From Branchiostoma floridae (Eukaryota > Chordata > Leptocardii > Amphioxiformes > Branchiostomatidae), in the NCBI RefSeq assembly GCF_000003815.2, contig NC_049993.1, positions 4,672,579 to 4,717,308 on the forward strand: 44,730 nt of DNA, given 5' to 3'. The stretch's first letter is position 1; each line of letters begins with the position of its first letter. Both the position numbers and the translations under genes were made by a program. The notes beneath the pieces were generated by a model that saw only the letters and a list, made by a program, of their open reading frames with translations, searched no databases and was not told the origin of the DNA. Shown here piece after piece: positions 1 through 11,221 of the stretch.

Positions 1-21
1 ATATTCCCCCGACTTCTGACT

Positions 22-139
22 TAATCTACCTACCTACCTACCGTACCTTAGTAGTCCCGTTGACCTCCAGGTCGTTGGGAGGACAAGGTAGACATGAAGA
101 TCAGAGAGTTGCCTCCAGGTTCTTCTATCCCTAGCCAGG
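22..139 (-). repeat. Degenerate 3' end of a non-LTR retrotransposon with TAGG tail
   Basis: On the minus strand, 139 down to about 50 translates as LARDRRTWRQLS followed by about 20 more residues. It then runs into a stop and a short TAGG/GTAG tandem tail (about 27-42). The A-x-D-R-x-x-W-R-x-L pattern just before the stop is typical of the C-terminus of many LINE reverse transcriptases, and a simple-repeat tail is typical of LINE 3' ends. The frame is lost upstream of 139, so this is a dead 5'-truncated copy. It is short, so a chance match is possible. Confidence 0.4.
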
Positions 140-915
140 GTTATCCTCTGGGCAGCTATTCACATCTGTTCGCTAAATTATACTATTCCCAACCCCTTAG
201 GAAGGCCTGGTGAAGGTTACATTATATGTGCGCTACACGTATTGCGACAGAACAACTTAGGAAGGGCAGGGTAGGGCAATGTACCTGTTCACCTCTATGT
301 CTATGTGTACTAATTTTGATGCACTACCTTCACCCTTGTAGACAATACATTATTTTGTAGACTACATTTTACAACTGTCCCGTGAGCTTACGTATACGTA
401 TGTATTAGAGCTTCGCCATTGTGCCTTTACCTCTCCCACTGTGGAAAAATCTTGCGATTTCGTCCGCCCTACAAAGATCGATGTCATAAATGTTGAAACT
501 TCTTGTATTTCCAAGGTCAACCTAAGCTTAGGATGAACTTTGGATGACCCCCGGGGATTTGGTGTCTTGTGTTTTGGGTCAAGCAGAGTTTAATCAGAAC
601 TTTTGACCCCAACATGGAGATACCTGGCACGCAAGTTTGTTTACTGAATAATTGCATGCCAGCCAAGGTGAGGTCATGTACGAGCGTATACACTGAACTT
701 AGACACTTAAGATTTGAGTCTCCTTTATACTGAACTTAGACACTAAATCCTGAATATAGGATCAATATCCAGTTTTATTTGGTATCATGCATTGAATGTT
801 AACGCTATATATCATTGGTAAGCGATTAAGACACTGGCTCTACTACCGTTAGACAATGAGCCTTTACCACCAAAACTTGACCATGCTGCGTTAGTTAATA
901 CAAGTACACACGTAC

Positions 916-1055
916 CGAGCTTCTCCATGATCTGTGGGTAGTTGTCGGAGTGGCTGCCATGCCTCCATGTTCCGCAAGATTTGTCCACGGGAAAAGGCAT
1001 CTTGTAGGTTGTTTCTGGCTTCTCAGGTAAGACGAGGCCTTGAAGAGGGTCCGAT
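916..1055 (-). CDS. Internal coding exon of an unidentified gene
   Basis: A 140-base open block on the minus strand, bounded by an acceptor (...CTACACCAG at 1056-1064) and a strong donor (CG|GTACGTG, intron starting at 915). It enters in phase 2 and leaves in phase 1. It encodes about 46 residues reading SDPLQGLVLPEKPETTYK, then a stretch containing MPFPVDKSCGTWRHGSHSDN and ending PQIMEKL. The mix of P, T, Y, W, H and D resembles short axonemal microtubule-inner proteins, but I could not match it to a named family and offer that only as a hint. No flanking exon was recognised: the next exon in transcription lies left of 916 or outside the window. Both splice sites fit, the peptide is not low-complexity, and the frame is open beyond both ends. 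The call of a real exon is moderate; the function is unknown. Confidence 0.5.
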
Positions 1056-4000
1056 CTGGTGTAGAGGCGCTCAGGTGTGCGAAAACGCTGGCGTTGCACT
1101 ACGTGTTGCAACGGGAGATGCCCTTTTATGGACCAAGACGCCAAATAAAGACATGTGTCATGGCGCCAAATATAGACATATGTCAGGACGTCACAAATGG
1201 CCTTGCATACAATCGCAAGGTTGAATAACTAATTGGAGAGCAAATATTATTGAGTAATGCTCTAAATGCGCAACAGCATGTCTATTCAGCGTTTGTCACA
1301 GAGTAAATTTGTTGAATGAGGACAAAGTTTAAAGGATGACAATCATTAACTTCCCGATCTGCCAAGGCCAGTTTTTGTCCAGTTATATCCAGCTGTAGCC
1401 AGTTACAGACCGATTGGAAGCTTCTCCCATAGGGAGGGTATGAGTGCTTCATCTTTGCCAAAGTATGAAGTTCCCAAGTAAATCTATTGTTGTCGGTTAA
1501 TGTGTTTATTATTAGTGTGCCCTGTCCGCAATTTTGCGGTCTGTCGTGACGTAATGCGAAATGATACAATAGGCTATTTGATGAGCTGGATATGTGGTTT
1601 TGCTCTGCTCTAACATTAAAGATGTGCAGCAAGTGATGACTCATCACTACACCCACACATGTCTGGGTAAGGATACCCAATTAGAGCTTGATTCATTCGG
1701 CATTATGTTGTAGCTGGTGTGTTTCTAAGCCTTGTTATCCAAAGTTGAGATGAACCTGTGTTTCTTTTTGGTGTACGTAGTCTATTTTAGGTGTGCCTGT
1801 TAATGTTATTTTGCGCAAGTCGTTATTTGAATACGGTGTCAACCGACGTTAAGTAAGTGGAAAGATAACCTCAAAGGTCTGTATCTGTATCTATATTGCC
1901 GGTATAACCGCCGTTTGGCGTTACACACCAGCTTCGCAGGCACGCTGGTTATATTACACCGAACGACCTCTGATTTCCCAGAGATGCAGAAAGTATAGTT
2001 CAGCCGTTAGACAAACTAGTCAGATTTGACAGACAGGAAGAGACTATTAATTCATCGGAAGGTAGCGTTTTTGGTATATCTATTTTCCCGTGTTTTCATA
2101 GAATGATATACATTTTCTTTACATTTATTATAATATGGTAGTTTTACATAGTGTTGTAGTTTAGGAGTTGTGTTCAGGCATGATTATGGGATGGACGGGT
2201 AAAAGAAGTTGTACAAGAGAATTTATGATTAACTAGGACTATGCCAGAATGATTATAAACAAATTAGTGATACAAGATAAAGTTAGAAATTTACAAAACT
2301 CTAGTTATTTTACGGAGGTATGAGGTTTCCGAACTCATGTTTTTTTCTTGTCCAAAAATGTTGGGATATCAACTTTTGCACAGGTTCATTGATAGGAGGG
2401 TTCATGTGTTTGTTCGCTAATGATGTCTTTCTGTGTTGTTAGCAAACCCCCCAATTCAATCTTTTTCTGGCCCACTACGCACATAATGATTGAACGCAAT
2501 GTTCAATATTGGTGCACTGTAAATATCTGTCGCTAGAGGTCGCTACTGCGTGGTCTTCGTTGTGTCGTTCGGCGAGGTCAATTATTAATACAATCTTTAA
2601 GCTGAAAGTAGCAAACAGAGTAACACAAAGTATGAAACCACCAATTACTGGTTCATAGATGGGGTACAGACATGTATACTAGTATACATGACCTCATCAC
2701 CATCGTTATTGATTTTGAGGGATCTCATATATTTACTGTGTAAAAGTAACATGCATTACAGGGTAATGTGAACTCACAACTGCATTGTTACTGTGCTGTA
2801 GTTCAATAAACTACAAAGTATTTTAGCTAGTCAAGTTGCTTTGCACTTTCAAGGAATGACAAATATCAAGGTCTGCTGGTAGAGATGTGATCATCATCAG
2901 TCTGTAGTCGTGGTGAATAACAGCGTAGACAGGTGTTCAAAGCGCCCGCACGCTGCAGGTGATACTGCACTTCGAAACTAAATCGCTAGAGGGCGCTAAT
3001 GGGTGGTCTTAGTTATGTTGCTCAATAAAAAGCGCGTAACTCGCCATAAGCATCCCTCAGTACCATTCACTGCACCTCTATACATGTGATTCATGCGTCC
3101 GCGGTAACGCAAGGCGGTTTTAAGCTGCTCTTTTGTCCACAACAGTAAGGAAAGCAGCCCCTCACCTGTCCTTGGTGCTGAAGCACTTCCGGGACAGTAT
3201 GGTGAAGGGAGATCGTATGGAATCTGTAGTCTCATGAAACACCAAACTTCCTAAAATGTTAACACGCTAGCCACGCCATTGGGAAACAGATTGTGGCACT
3301 AGGGCTCGTATTTGTTATGTCTGCCCATTGATTTCTCAGTTGCTGTGAACGGTCCGAAGGTACAACGGGCGATATGGGCTGCATGACGTTCGCTCGGCTT
3401 GTAAAAAGGCGATTAACATCGACAACTGTACATGGCATGCGCTAAGGATTATCTAATGTCAGGGATTATCTATGATCCTACATTGTTGGAAAGGTTATAA
3501 TGAAACGCCATAAGATGGCTGATTCTATGGTGTTTGGAAATGACCTAACCAACTGCTCTGACTATTGCACCAGTGAACAACACCGTGCAGTAGTGGCCTC
3601 TAGCGATCTATATCAAAACTGCAGGCATATTAACCAGACTCCAGTTTTTCTTTACATTGCTAGCTGGCACTAATGTATTGTCTTCCACGAGGTGACCCCT
3701 GACCTAGGGTGAACTTGGTTTTGTTTGCATTGAATTGTAGCGCTGCTCAAATGCCATTGGTTTGTAGAAGTTCATCTCTGTTTTGTTAAAATTCGTACGT
3801 ATTTTGAGTAAAGGATTTTGATCGTAGGCCAGTGAGCAGTGAGGCAGTGATGACGTAAAGTTTGATGATGGTATTACAACATGTGATGAGGTGATAAGAT
3901 TGGGAGAATCAGCGGCAGACGATGGAAGTTTCGGGGAGGGGTACGTAGAGTTGTGCATGCCAAACTGAAACTTTTATTATGCCTGAGGCTATCTACAGTA

Positions 4001-5230
4001 CTTGTGTGGATGATTTGGGCGAAATTAGAGACATGAGAAACGACAGAACAGTCATCTATCATGTCCATGTCGCTTAAAAGTAGACTTATTTGTTGTATAG
4101 TCTGTGATTTTCTGTGGCGGTCAATCAATGGACGAACTTCCATGAACTCTGTCACTAGTACTGTTGCTAAGATACAAACCAATTCAAATTTGGTACAAAA
4201 GATGTAACGTTAGCTTATCAGGGGGAAGGTTTTTTGAATTCCTGATTATATATTTTGGTGTCACTAAATTTGACTAAAATCATCGTAAATCGTAAGAAAC
4301 AAAATTAAAAAACAAATCTGGAGCTGACTGATAGATTGATAATTCTTTAGTTAATACAGAAATCATTGGTCGGTCGCAAGCAGTTATTGGGGTAAAAGAT
4401 CGTCATATTTTCTGAGGAACGGGCGGGCTTCCTTTTCCACATAGGCGTAGATGAACAGTTGAGTAAAAGGTCAAAGTTATTAGAGGAAAACTGATGATAT
4501 CCACCCATTCTTAACCTATTTAAGACGTACAATATGTGATGTACACAAGAATGTAGGTGGTGCTTCAACAGGCGGACATGGTGTCACATGGAGTTTTCGC
4601 GCGTTGCCCAAAACTATCCTTTTTATGTCAACTAGCGTCTTGAATGTTATTCTAGATGTGTGTACAGATATCTAGACCTATTTGGGAAAGTTTTCACTAT
4701 AACTAAACTAATCTATAGTATGTTTTGGCATGTTACAAGTCGGTACTAAATACCCTATGAGAGCCCAGGCTGCAGTACCGCTCCCGGCCGCGTCCTGAAA
4801 AGTGGCTTAAACGACCGCCAAATTGCCAAATTTCCCTCTATTCAGGAATGGGGAAATGGTGAAAGGCTCGCGAAGGGGTTTGAATTTTTGTGGCTTATTT
4901 GACTATGTCTGAGATTAAACATGACAATATCTATAGAATTTAACTGAAAATACCACATTATGCTGGGGATTAATTAGGAACAAACCGTTCTAGCTATAAG
5001 CGTAGTTATTTTTAGACATCCTTCACATTTCAGTTACATCCTTCATATTTCAGTTTACATATATCTTTGTAATTGATTCAGACATGATTCTTAGCTTACA
5101 ATATTCTATCCTGACGTCACACAGTATTTGATGATTACAGTAATCCCCTATCCATGATACCCCTGCGTCACCCCCGGGCCCCCACAGCACATTACTCACC
5201 CCAGAGTTCGGCACGTTTAATTTTCCGGTT
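1056..5230. other. Gene-poor stretch without supportable coding sequence
   Basis: The open frames here (the longest is 132 codons at 1282-1680, minus) are no longer than chance predicts, lack paired splice sites, and resemble nothing I know. Minor repeats are visible. One is a two-copy 25-bp tandem around 1139-1190 (GCCAAATA-A/T-AGACAT motif). The other is a dispersed pair of about 50 bp at 2530 and 2982 sharing CGCTAGAGG-CGCTA. Nothing else stands out. Confidence 0.5.
1880..1960. repeat. Short hairpin-bearing dispersed repeat
   Basis: The segment contains two adjacent short hairpins: AACCGCC/GGCGTT around 1905-1922 and CCAGC/GCTGG around 1928-1949. I remember similar sequence (GCCGGTATAACCGCC) as a common lancelet intergenic repeat, but that is memory and not a search result. 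Confidence 0.3.
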
Positions 5231-5237
5231 CATTGTG

Positions 5238-5548
5238 TCGCTCGTGCCGCCCTCTGTCTGCTGCCTGTACGCAAAAACCAATCATCTCGCAGTCACGGCA
5301 TCTGGGTAGATGTAGATGTGGAAATGCACCTATCTGGACTAAACCTGACAAACTATAGAAGTATTCTGTAGAAAGGAAGATACTACTATCAACGTTCGTG
5401 CCGCTCTCCGTCTGCTGGCTGTACGGCAAAAACCAATCATATCCCAGTCACGGTATCTGGGTATATGTGGGATTGCAACTATCTGGAGTAGACAGAAACT
5501 TGCTTGGCTAATCATAGCACTCTGTAGAATTGAATATACTTGCAACGA
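5238..5548. repeat. Two-copy imperfect tandem duplication, about 155 bp
   Basis: Copy one begins near 5238 and copy two near 5394. They share CGTGCCGC, GTCTGCTG, GCAAAAACCAATCAT, CAGTCACGG and TATCTGG in the same order, with a similar end (CTGTAGAA ... CAACG). Short open frames over it are by-products. Its origin is unknown. It lies just left of the foldback that contains the assembly gap. Confidence 0.65.
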
Positions 5549-5603
5549 TACTAGACTAAGGTCTTAAGATACCGACGTGGATAGGTGCTTCATGTGATAT
5601 TCG

Positions 5604-5878
5604 TAGCCTCCATAGCAGGCTTTCGGTGNNNNNNNNNNNNNNNNNNNNNNNNNNNNNNNNNNNNNNNNNNNNNNNNNNNNNNNNNNNNNNNNNNNNNNNN
5701 NNNNNNNNNNNNNNNNNNNNNNNNNNNNTGCGGTAGTTGGTAAGTGCCCCATCGCTGATTGCTGGCGTTTCCTTCGGAGGGTGGCTATCAGAAAACGCCA
5801 GCAATCAGCGACCGAGTACAAATAGAAATGGCCAGCAAAAGTGTATTATGAGCCCCCGAAAGCCTGCTATGGAGGCTA
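5604..5878. repeat. Nested inverted repeats surrounding the assembly gap
   Basis: A perfect 23-bp outer inverted repeat (5604-5626 with 5856-5878) encloses the run of N. An inner perfect 18-bp stem (5753-5770 with 5793-5810, 22-base loop) lies to the right of the gap. This is probably a foldback or MITE-type element whose secondary structure defeated assembly. Confidence 0.7.
5629..5728. other. Assembly gap, 100 N
   Basis: Exactly 100 ambiguous bases, the usual placeholder for a gap of unknown length. Translations across it are meaningless. Confidence 0.99.
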
Positions 5879-5879
5879 T

Positions 5880-7519
5880 GATATTCGGTGGTGTCCTTTG
5901 ATGCTTTCCTTACAGAGTACATTCCCAGTACCTCCTCCAATTCTGAGGGGTGATGTTAACTTATACCTTCGTCCTTGGGAAGTATCTGATATATCGTCAA
6001 GGAATTACCACTACGTAATTGAAATTCAAAAACGGCCTACACTTTACTTGATGTACTACTTCCTGTTATGAGAGGATTCGTATTCCAACGGAACATCTGA
6101 GAGCGTGGGCGTGGGTAATTTAGTGGTCCAATGAACACGATGTCGTCAATGGTGTGTATGATATAGAACATCTTTATTACTTCCGGTTTCTATGGCAGAA
6201 TAAAAGTTAACGACTTTGGCCACATGATGGACTCTGCATGGTCATGTGCTACATACCATAAGCATATGATATACACGAACAAATATTGCGTTCAACGCAA
6301 GGGTTAAGTCTTACTCTCTTCCACAGTTTTGTCACAACATCTGCTTGGAAATACTTTGCGTTACTATTCAGTATGCTGTGGGCACGGTTCTTTCCTTGGT
6401 ACAATGAGAAAGAGTTTATTGACATGGCAACAATAACAGTGTCAGTATAGAAACAATATATCGGGCACGAGCTATGTATATGTGTCAACATCAATAGCCA
6501 TTTTCTGAAGTGTCGTTTTCAATAGATTCGATCTCGATATAGTTGTAGAATTCACTCTGATTTATCACAAGCATAACGTTGATACACGTGATGCATTTAA
6601 AAAGCATTGAAGTACTATACAGTACAGCGGGTCTTCAAAACAGTTTGCTTTCATTTTCTTGTACTCAGTTGCAATCAGACGCATCTGGGAGTCTCTGAGA
6701 TAACGTTGTTTTGCAGTTAATTTAACGTTTCGGATATATCATGTCGTTCAAAAGCCTGCATACACACTTCAATGTTTACAGAAAGAACGCGTGGCAATAC
6801 GCTGATAGCGATCCCAGTGGAAATTATTGCAAACAAGTTACAATAAAACAGGACTGACGAACTAACGTTAACACAGAACCGTACATAGTTATAAAGTTTA
6901 GGACAAATATGACACCGTAGATATATCAACAATGGTACTACCATATCGGTTCAACGTTATAGTATTGTATTGCCAAAGAACACATCATGATTAAAGATAT
7001 TATCAACGCTTTATAAGATGTAATCGTTCAAATTCCATTTTCCGCGTTCGTTGTTCAGTCCAAACAATCTTGATTAACTTGTTACGTACATACATACATA
7101 CATACATACATATACATATACATACAGATATTTCTATAAATATACATTCGTATACAGTGGAGCCTGGAGGCATTTCACAGTAAGTTTTAAACAAGCCATG
7201 TCCCATGGGGGGAATTATACAGTCACTATGTTCGACTGGAGTATGTGGATGCAATGTTATGCATGATTATTGTCCAACTCTTGCATTCGGCTGTAGTACC
7301 AATCAAAACCGCTAGGTGGCAGAGGAGAGTGGTGGTGTGAACTCAGGTCCCTTGGGTGTTCTTGGCGCTGTGATACTAGCGGTTGATCTTCTTCTGGTTG
7401 ACACATTTCGTGACGCGGCTGTATGAGCACTTGTTCTCAGGTACACACACACTGGCCTCCCATAGCCTACATACAAACACATACAACAAGCCACAGGCAT
7501 AGTAGTCAGTACATGGGGA
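5880..7519. other. No gene seen
   Basis: AT-rich sequence with only short chance open frames, apart from the CATA microsatellite near 7085. No splice-bounded coding block, RNA gene or transposon terminus was recognised. Confidence 0.5.
7085..7131. repeat. CATA/TACA microsatellite
   Basis: A run of tandem CATA tetranucleotides (GTACATACATACATACAT...) grading into TATACA. Confidence 0.9.
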
Positions 7520-7656
7520 AGGTATGGTAGTTGAATACACACCACCAGTGGACCGTTCTGTACTTAAGTACTTGCATAGCTGTGCGGCCCAAGGGCTATA
7601 GATACGATGAGCGCCACCCATGCACCATGTAGTTTGGGGGAGGACTTGACTTTTTC
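7520..7656 (+). repeat. 3' fragment of the same SINE family as 31599-31877
   Basis: The segment aligns in order with the 3' body of the SINE at 31740-31877. Shared blocks are GTTGAA-ACACACCAC, ACCAGTG, TTGCATAG-TGTG/ACAAAGTTGTG, GGCCCA-GGGCT and AGGACTT-GACTTTTT. The tRNA-like head is absent, so it is 5' truncated, as expected from reverse transcription. The short open frames seen on the other strand here are artefacts of it. Confidence 0.65.
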
Positions 7657-8880
7657 TTATAAATTCAAAGCTTAACAAATTTGATTTATTGATCAGATAC
7701 GGCATAAATCAAAGATTTAGTGATCACAGATTTACAGGAACGCTTGATATGGTGGGACATGATGATGATAATAATATCTATTCAGTGCTTGTTTTTGGAC
7801 TAAGCTTTATATTGATCATGATTGGGCAGTTTGTATTTGGTAAAACATGCCCAACCGACCGGATGAAGTAGCCTTGTTGCAAATCCGATGTTTTTATTTT
7901 TTAACTACGTATACACATGGGGTACTCGTAGCTCGATCTCGATCCAGGGTTCTGAAGGCAATTGCAAGATCTGGCGGTGTCTACCAGTAACTCATTCTCA
8001 CTCACCAGTCCCATCCAAAGCCTCACCAGTCTACCAGTAATGAACTACGTTTCTGGCATAAATCACCAACTACCTAAAACATTTAAGATTCGTCACGATC
8101 ATTGGCAAGGAAGGTCCCACACCACAAATGTTGTAGCCCCAATGCTGCAGAAGCAACGCACGCCTAGTTAAGTATTAATTACTAGATAACCACAAGCACA
8201 ACATGAGGGAATCAGAGCAGAACCAGGCTTCCCTCCTATGGCCAGACGGTTTCCATCAAGGTGGATCTTCACGCAGATCTATCTGAAGGTTCAATGTTTG
8301 TACAGGTTCGACCTCTTTCGTGTGTGCGTGGAATTAAAATACTGACCATGTTTTACGGTGCAGTCATAGGAGTGTTTTTAGACTTTCAACAAGACGAAAA
8401 CCGTCGGCAGGGATTATGAATACTCTCCAGACCTATCCCACACTATCGATTCCAATGTTTAATTGGCCGCAATATCGACGTTTACTGTCGAAGGAAATAA
8501 CGGATTACAGTTTTACGGCTGTTTCCGGACCACATTCGGGGCCGTTCGGTTGTAATTGATATCGATCGGCCGTTGTAAGGCTGAAGAAGCCTTCTCGGCA
8601 GAACAAAGTGCCTGATACTCATGTCTTATATCAGCTTGAGGCACATTTCACTGACCACTACGATGTCATCAAACCTTACAAAGCTGGAGGGCGGATTAGG
8701 TGCAAGATTGTGGGAAAGTAGGAGGTCATAACTGAGATTAGATGCGAACCATTGTACGAAGACAATTGCAAGTTAAGTATATCCATAAATACCCCGTTTG
8801 ATGTGGGCGTATTTACTTAAATTAGGCCAAGGCTCCTTTCAAAGCGCCACTGTGAATGCGTGAAAGTGCGAGATGTCACA
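7657..8880. other. No gene seen
   Basis: Short chance open frames only. The part at 8440-8600 is somewhat richer in CG than its surroundings but shows no exon or promoter arrangement I can defend. Confidence 0.45.
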
Positions 8881-9092
8881 TACTGTAAAAGCAGAAATGT
8901 TCGCGATGGATTAATGTTCGCGGTTTTCGCGGCGGCCGCTTCACCGCGAATTTAAAACCACCGCGAACATTTTTCCATAACAGTAAGAGACTGCAGTGCA
9001 TGGTGCTACCGCGAAATTAAAACCACCGCGAAAAGTCCATTTTCCCGCTACCGCGAAATTAAATCCCCGCGAACTTAAATGCATTTACAGTA
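8881..9092. repeat. MITE with TACTGTAAA-type termini (copy 1)
   Basis: A 212-bp element beginning TACTGTAAAAGC and ending GCATTTACAGTA, so the ends are inverted. Repeated CGCGAA/TTCGCGG motifs make the interior self-complementary. It is closely similar to the copy at 32530-32742. The outermost TA on both sides fits a TA target-site duplication (Tc1/mariner-like). It is non-coding. Confidence 0.8.
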
Positions 9093-10267
9093 TATGAAGT
9101 ATATGAGAAATCACAGCGAATATTCCCTGGCCGTTTTGCCGTAAAGTTCAGCCATTCGGATATGATACCAATTGATTTTTTTTCGATACTTGGGGTAACA
9201 GATGTAATAAAATCTACAAAATTCATTCCTCAATCACCTGTTTGGAACATTAAAAATCGTCATCAGATTTTCCGTCTTGCATGTAACATATTCAAGAGTT
9301 TGCAGGTTTTCTTTTGAATGAAGTGACACAGATCATGATGTTTGCTGTCCTTCGCTTTGATGGATGCCGAAAAGTGCTTCTGAATGCTTCCTCCTAAAAG
9401 AGCAAGTGTAGAAATGTCAAGGGAGACATCTCAGAAATAGAAACAAATGTAGGGATTGACATGGTCAGCCTCCCCCTGCCCTCCCCCCGATGAATCATGG
9501 TCCGTGGATCTGTCCGTCTTTATACTCATTCGGGATCAGGTGGGCCCATCGACGCAAGGCCGCGCTCCATCCCGCTACAATAGTCACATATCGACCCGGA
9601 TTACCCGCACTTACAGAAACCTGCACTCCATGAATGTAGGAGGTGGTAATCGAAACAGGAATAGCGAAAAATGGTCTTAGGTTTCAGCAAGGGTCGTCTG
9701 TAGATGATGTGTTGACACCAAAATCAATGGCGGCTTTCTTTACTGTGATTACGGGAAGGAGCTGCGACCTTGGTGGGAGAACAGTCGTGATCAAAAGATA
9801 GCAGCGCTCTTAATTTCGCTGAAATCAGTTCTTAATGGAAGTGAGATTGGAGGAAATGGATTGAAGCCCTGCTGAGAGTGTGAAAGTGCCCAAATTGTAT
9901 GGTATTACGCGGGGAAAGTTTTAAAAGCTAGAAAAAGTCCCGTGGAGAATCTAAAAGAAGTTGTCACAAAGTGCGTTGATTTTATGCAGATGGATGTTTG
10001 ATCTTCACAGGTGCATTTTGCTTTCTATGACTATGTAAAGCGAACGTATCATGGGGAATTTTCCTGCCGAGCCCATATATATAAAGCCTGTATGTGGTTC
10101 CAGCATCTATACGGGTTTGGGGCATTTTTTTTTCCACTTAAATGCGGCAAACTGCAGCAAACCCCTTCGATTTGGGACGGAATTTTGCAGCAGCAGCACA
10201 GAATAGGTCAAGTTTTACTGATCATATGAATCATCCCGCTCATGGTGCTCGTTCGTTCGTCCCATAG
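9093..10267. other. No gene seen; one CG-rich patch
   Basis: Mostly AT-rich. A patch at 9460-9615 has higher GC (CCCCCTGCCCTCCCCCC onward). On the minus strand it contains a donor-like T|GTAAGTG near 9616, but no matching acceptor or convincing peptide was found. Confidence 0.4.
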
Positions 10268-10695
10268 CCTTTTAATCAGCCGTAGGCTGATTAATCAGCC
10301 GTAGGGGCAGCACAAATGGCTGTGCTGTATCAATAGGCATTTTAGTCCCCTGGCGGCGCCTATCTCCTCTCCGGGGCATGGTGAATGATGTAAATCACCG
10401 TATGGCTGATACGACACGAAGGTTCGCCAGGCCTCCGTCCGGGTGATTTGTAGTGAATCACCAACTCCAGACAAAATGGTTTGCTCCATCTACACCGCAA
10501 CATCTCCCCATACACGGGACCTCCATTTAACGTCTTATCCGAGGGAAGGCTCATTTTTTCACCTGAGTAAAATGAGGAAAGTCGTGTAAAGTGCCTTTCC
10601 CAAGGGCACAAGATCGGTGGCACGGCAGGCGGATTCGAACCCGCAACCTCTCGGTGCAAATCCGAACATGCTACCGCTGCGCCACGCGGTCACCA
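10268..10695 (-). repeat. tRNA-derived SINE, near full length
   Basis: Reading the minus strand from about 10695 gives a tRNA-like head with an A-box (TGGCGCAGCGG) and a canonical B-box (GGTTCGAATCC, near 10632-10642). A tRNA-unrelated body follows with the block CCTTGGGAAAGGCACTTTAC, and the tail is a short tandem CTACGGCTGATTAA. The T-arm and anticodon arm fold, but the 5' segment does not pair with TGCCGTG, so there is no acceptor stem and this is not a functional tRNA gene. The GGGAAAGGCACTTTA block recalls a conserved SINE central domain shared among marine animals (possibly Nin-DC); that is recollection only. Confidence 0.75.
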
Positions 10696-11110
10696 TTTAT
10701 GGTGCTAAACTTGGCACAAAAAAAGATTTTAGCAGGACAAGGCAACTGTAAGCAACTGAAAATGTTCGCTTTAAACGTTCGGTCTTCTTCAGACCCAATC
10801 ACTTTGGACACGTGACGTTCCGTACGTGTGACGTCAGCAATAGGTAAAAGGTTGTTGGAAGTCCATATCGACTCCTGTCCAGGTTGAGCAGAGTTGGTGC
10901 AAATGACCTTCTTTTAAGTAATAATGCTGGGTATCCAGAGTACTAAAACTATCCTAAGAAAGTGTTTGAGAGAATAAAAGGAGTTCATCTACTCCAGCAC
11001 ACAACAACCTCTCAACTGACTTCCGACAACCTTTCCCAACAAGTTCTTCATACATGTATGTAATTAACCAGCTTTTCTGCTGATACAGAGAATGTAGTTG
11101 TAGAAATGAC

Positions 11111-11221
11111 TTACAGCCAGCTGAGCTCACACTTCCCACTACAGCAGTTACACTCACAGTAGCCACAGTGCGCGAAGTCGGCAACGCACTTGGGAGGTGG
11201 TGGCGGCGGCGGAGGCTGCGG
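11111..11221 (-). CDS. Terminal coding exon: Pro tract plus Cys-rich tail (secreted-protein gene A)
   Basis: The last exon of minus-strand gene A, residues 122-157 of the predicted 157. The acceptor is CTCTGTGTTCCTCGTTCTC followed by TCCCCCTGAAG, entered in phase 0, which matches the previous exon. It encodes P-Q, eight prolines and K, then a compact Cys-rich end containing HCGYCECNCCSGKC (cysteines at 133, 140, 143, 145, 147, 148 and 152), and finishes ELSWL at TAA. The spacing C-x6-C-x2-C-x-C-x-CC-x3-C matches no domain I can name. It could form disulfides outside the cell or bind metal. The stop overlaps a donor-like sequence (CT|GTAAGT), so readthrough splicing to a further exon is conceivable. 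No AATAAA follows within several hundred bases on this strand; the nearest ATTAAA is near 10271, inside the SINE. Confidence 0.72.
   Translation of the reverse strand, partial: PQPPPPPPPPKCVADFAHCGYCECNCCSGKCELSWL

Noticed and set aside
1282-1680. 132-codon open frame on the minus strand, the longest in the window
   Set aside because: Several frames of this length are expected by chance in 44 kb read in six frames; no recognisable motif, start context or splice boundaries.
5556-5821. Open frames crossing the run of N
   Set aside because: They span an assembly gap and a palindrome; the translation is meaningless.
10620-10695. Functional tRNA gene (apparent UUG anticodon)
   Set aside because: The A and B boxes and two arms are present, but the 5' and 3' ends do not pair into an acceptor stem, and a SINE body continues downstream.
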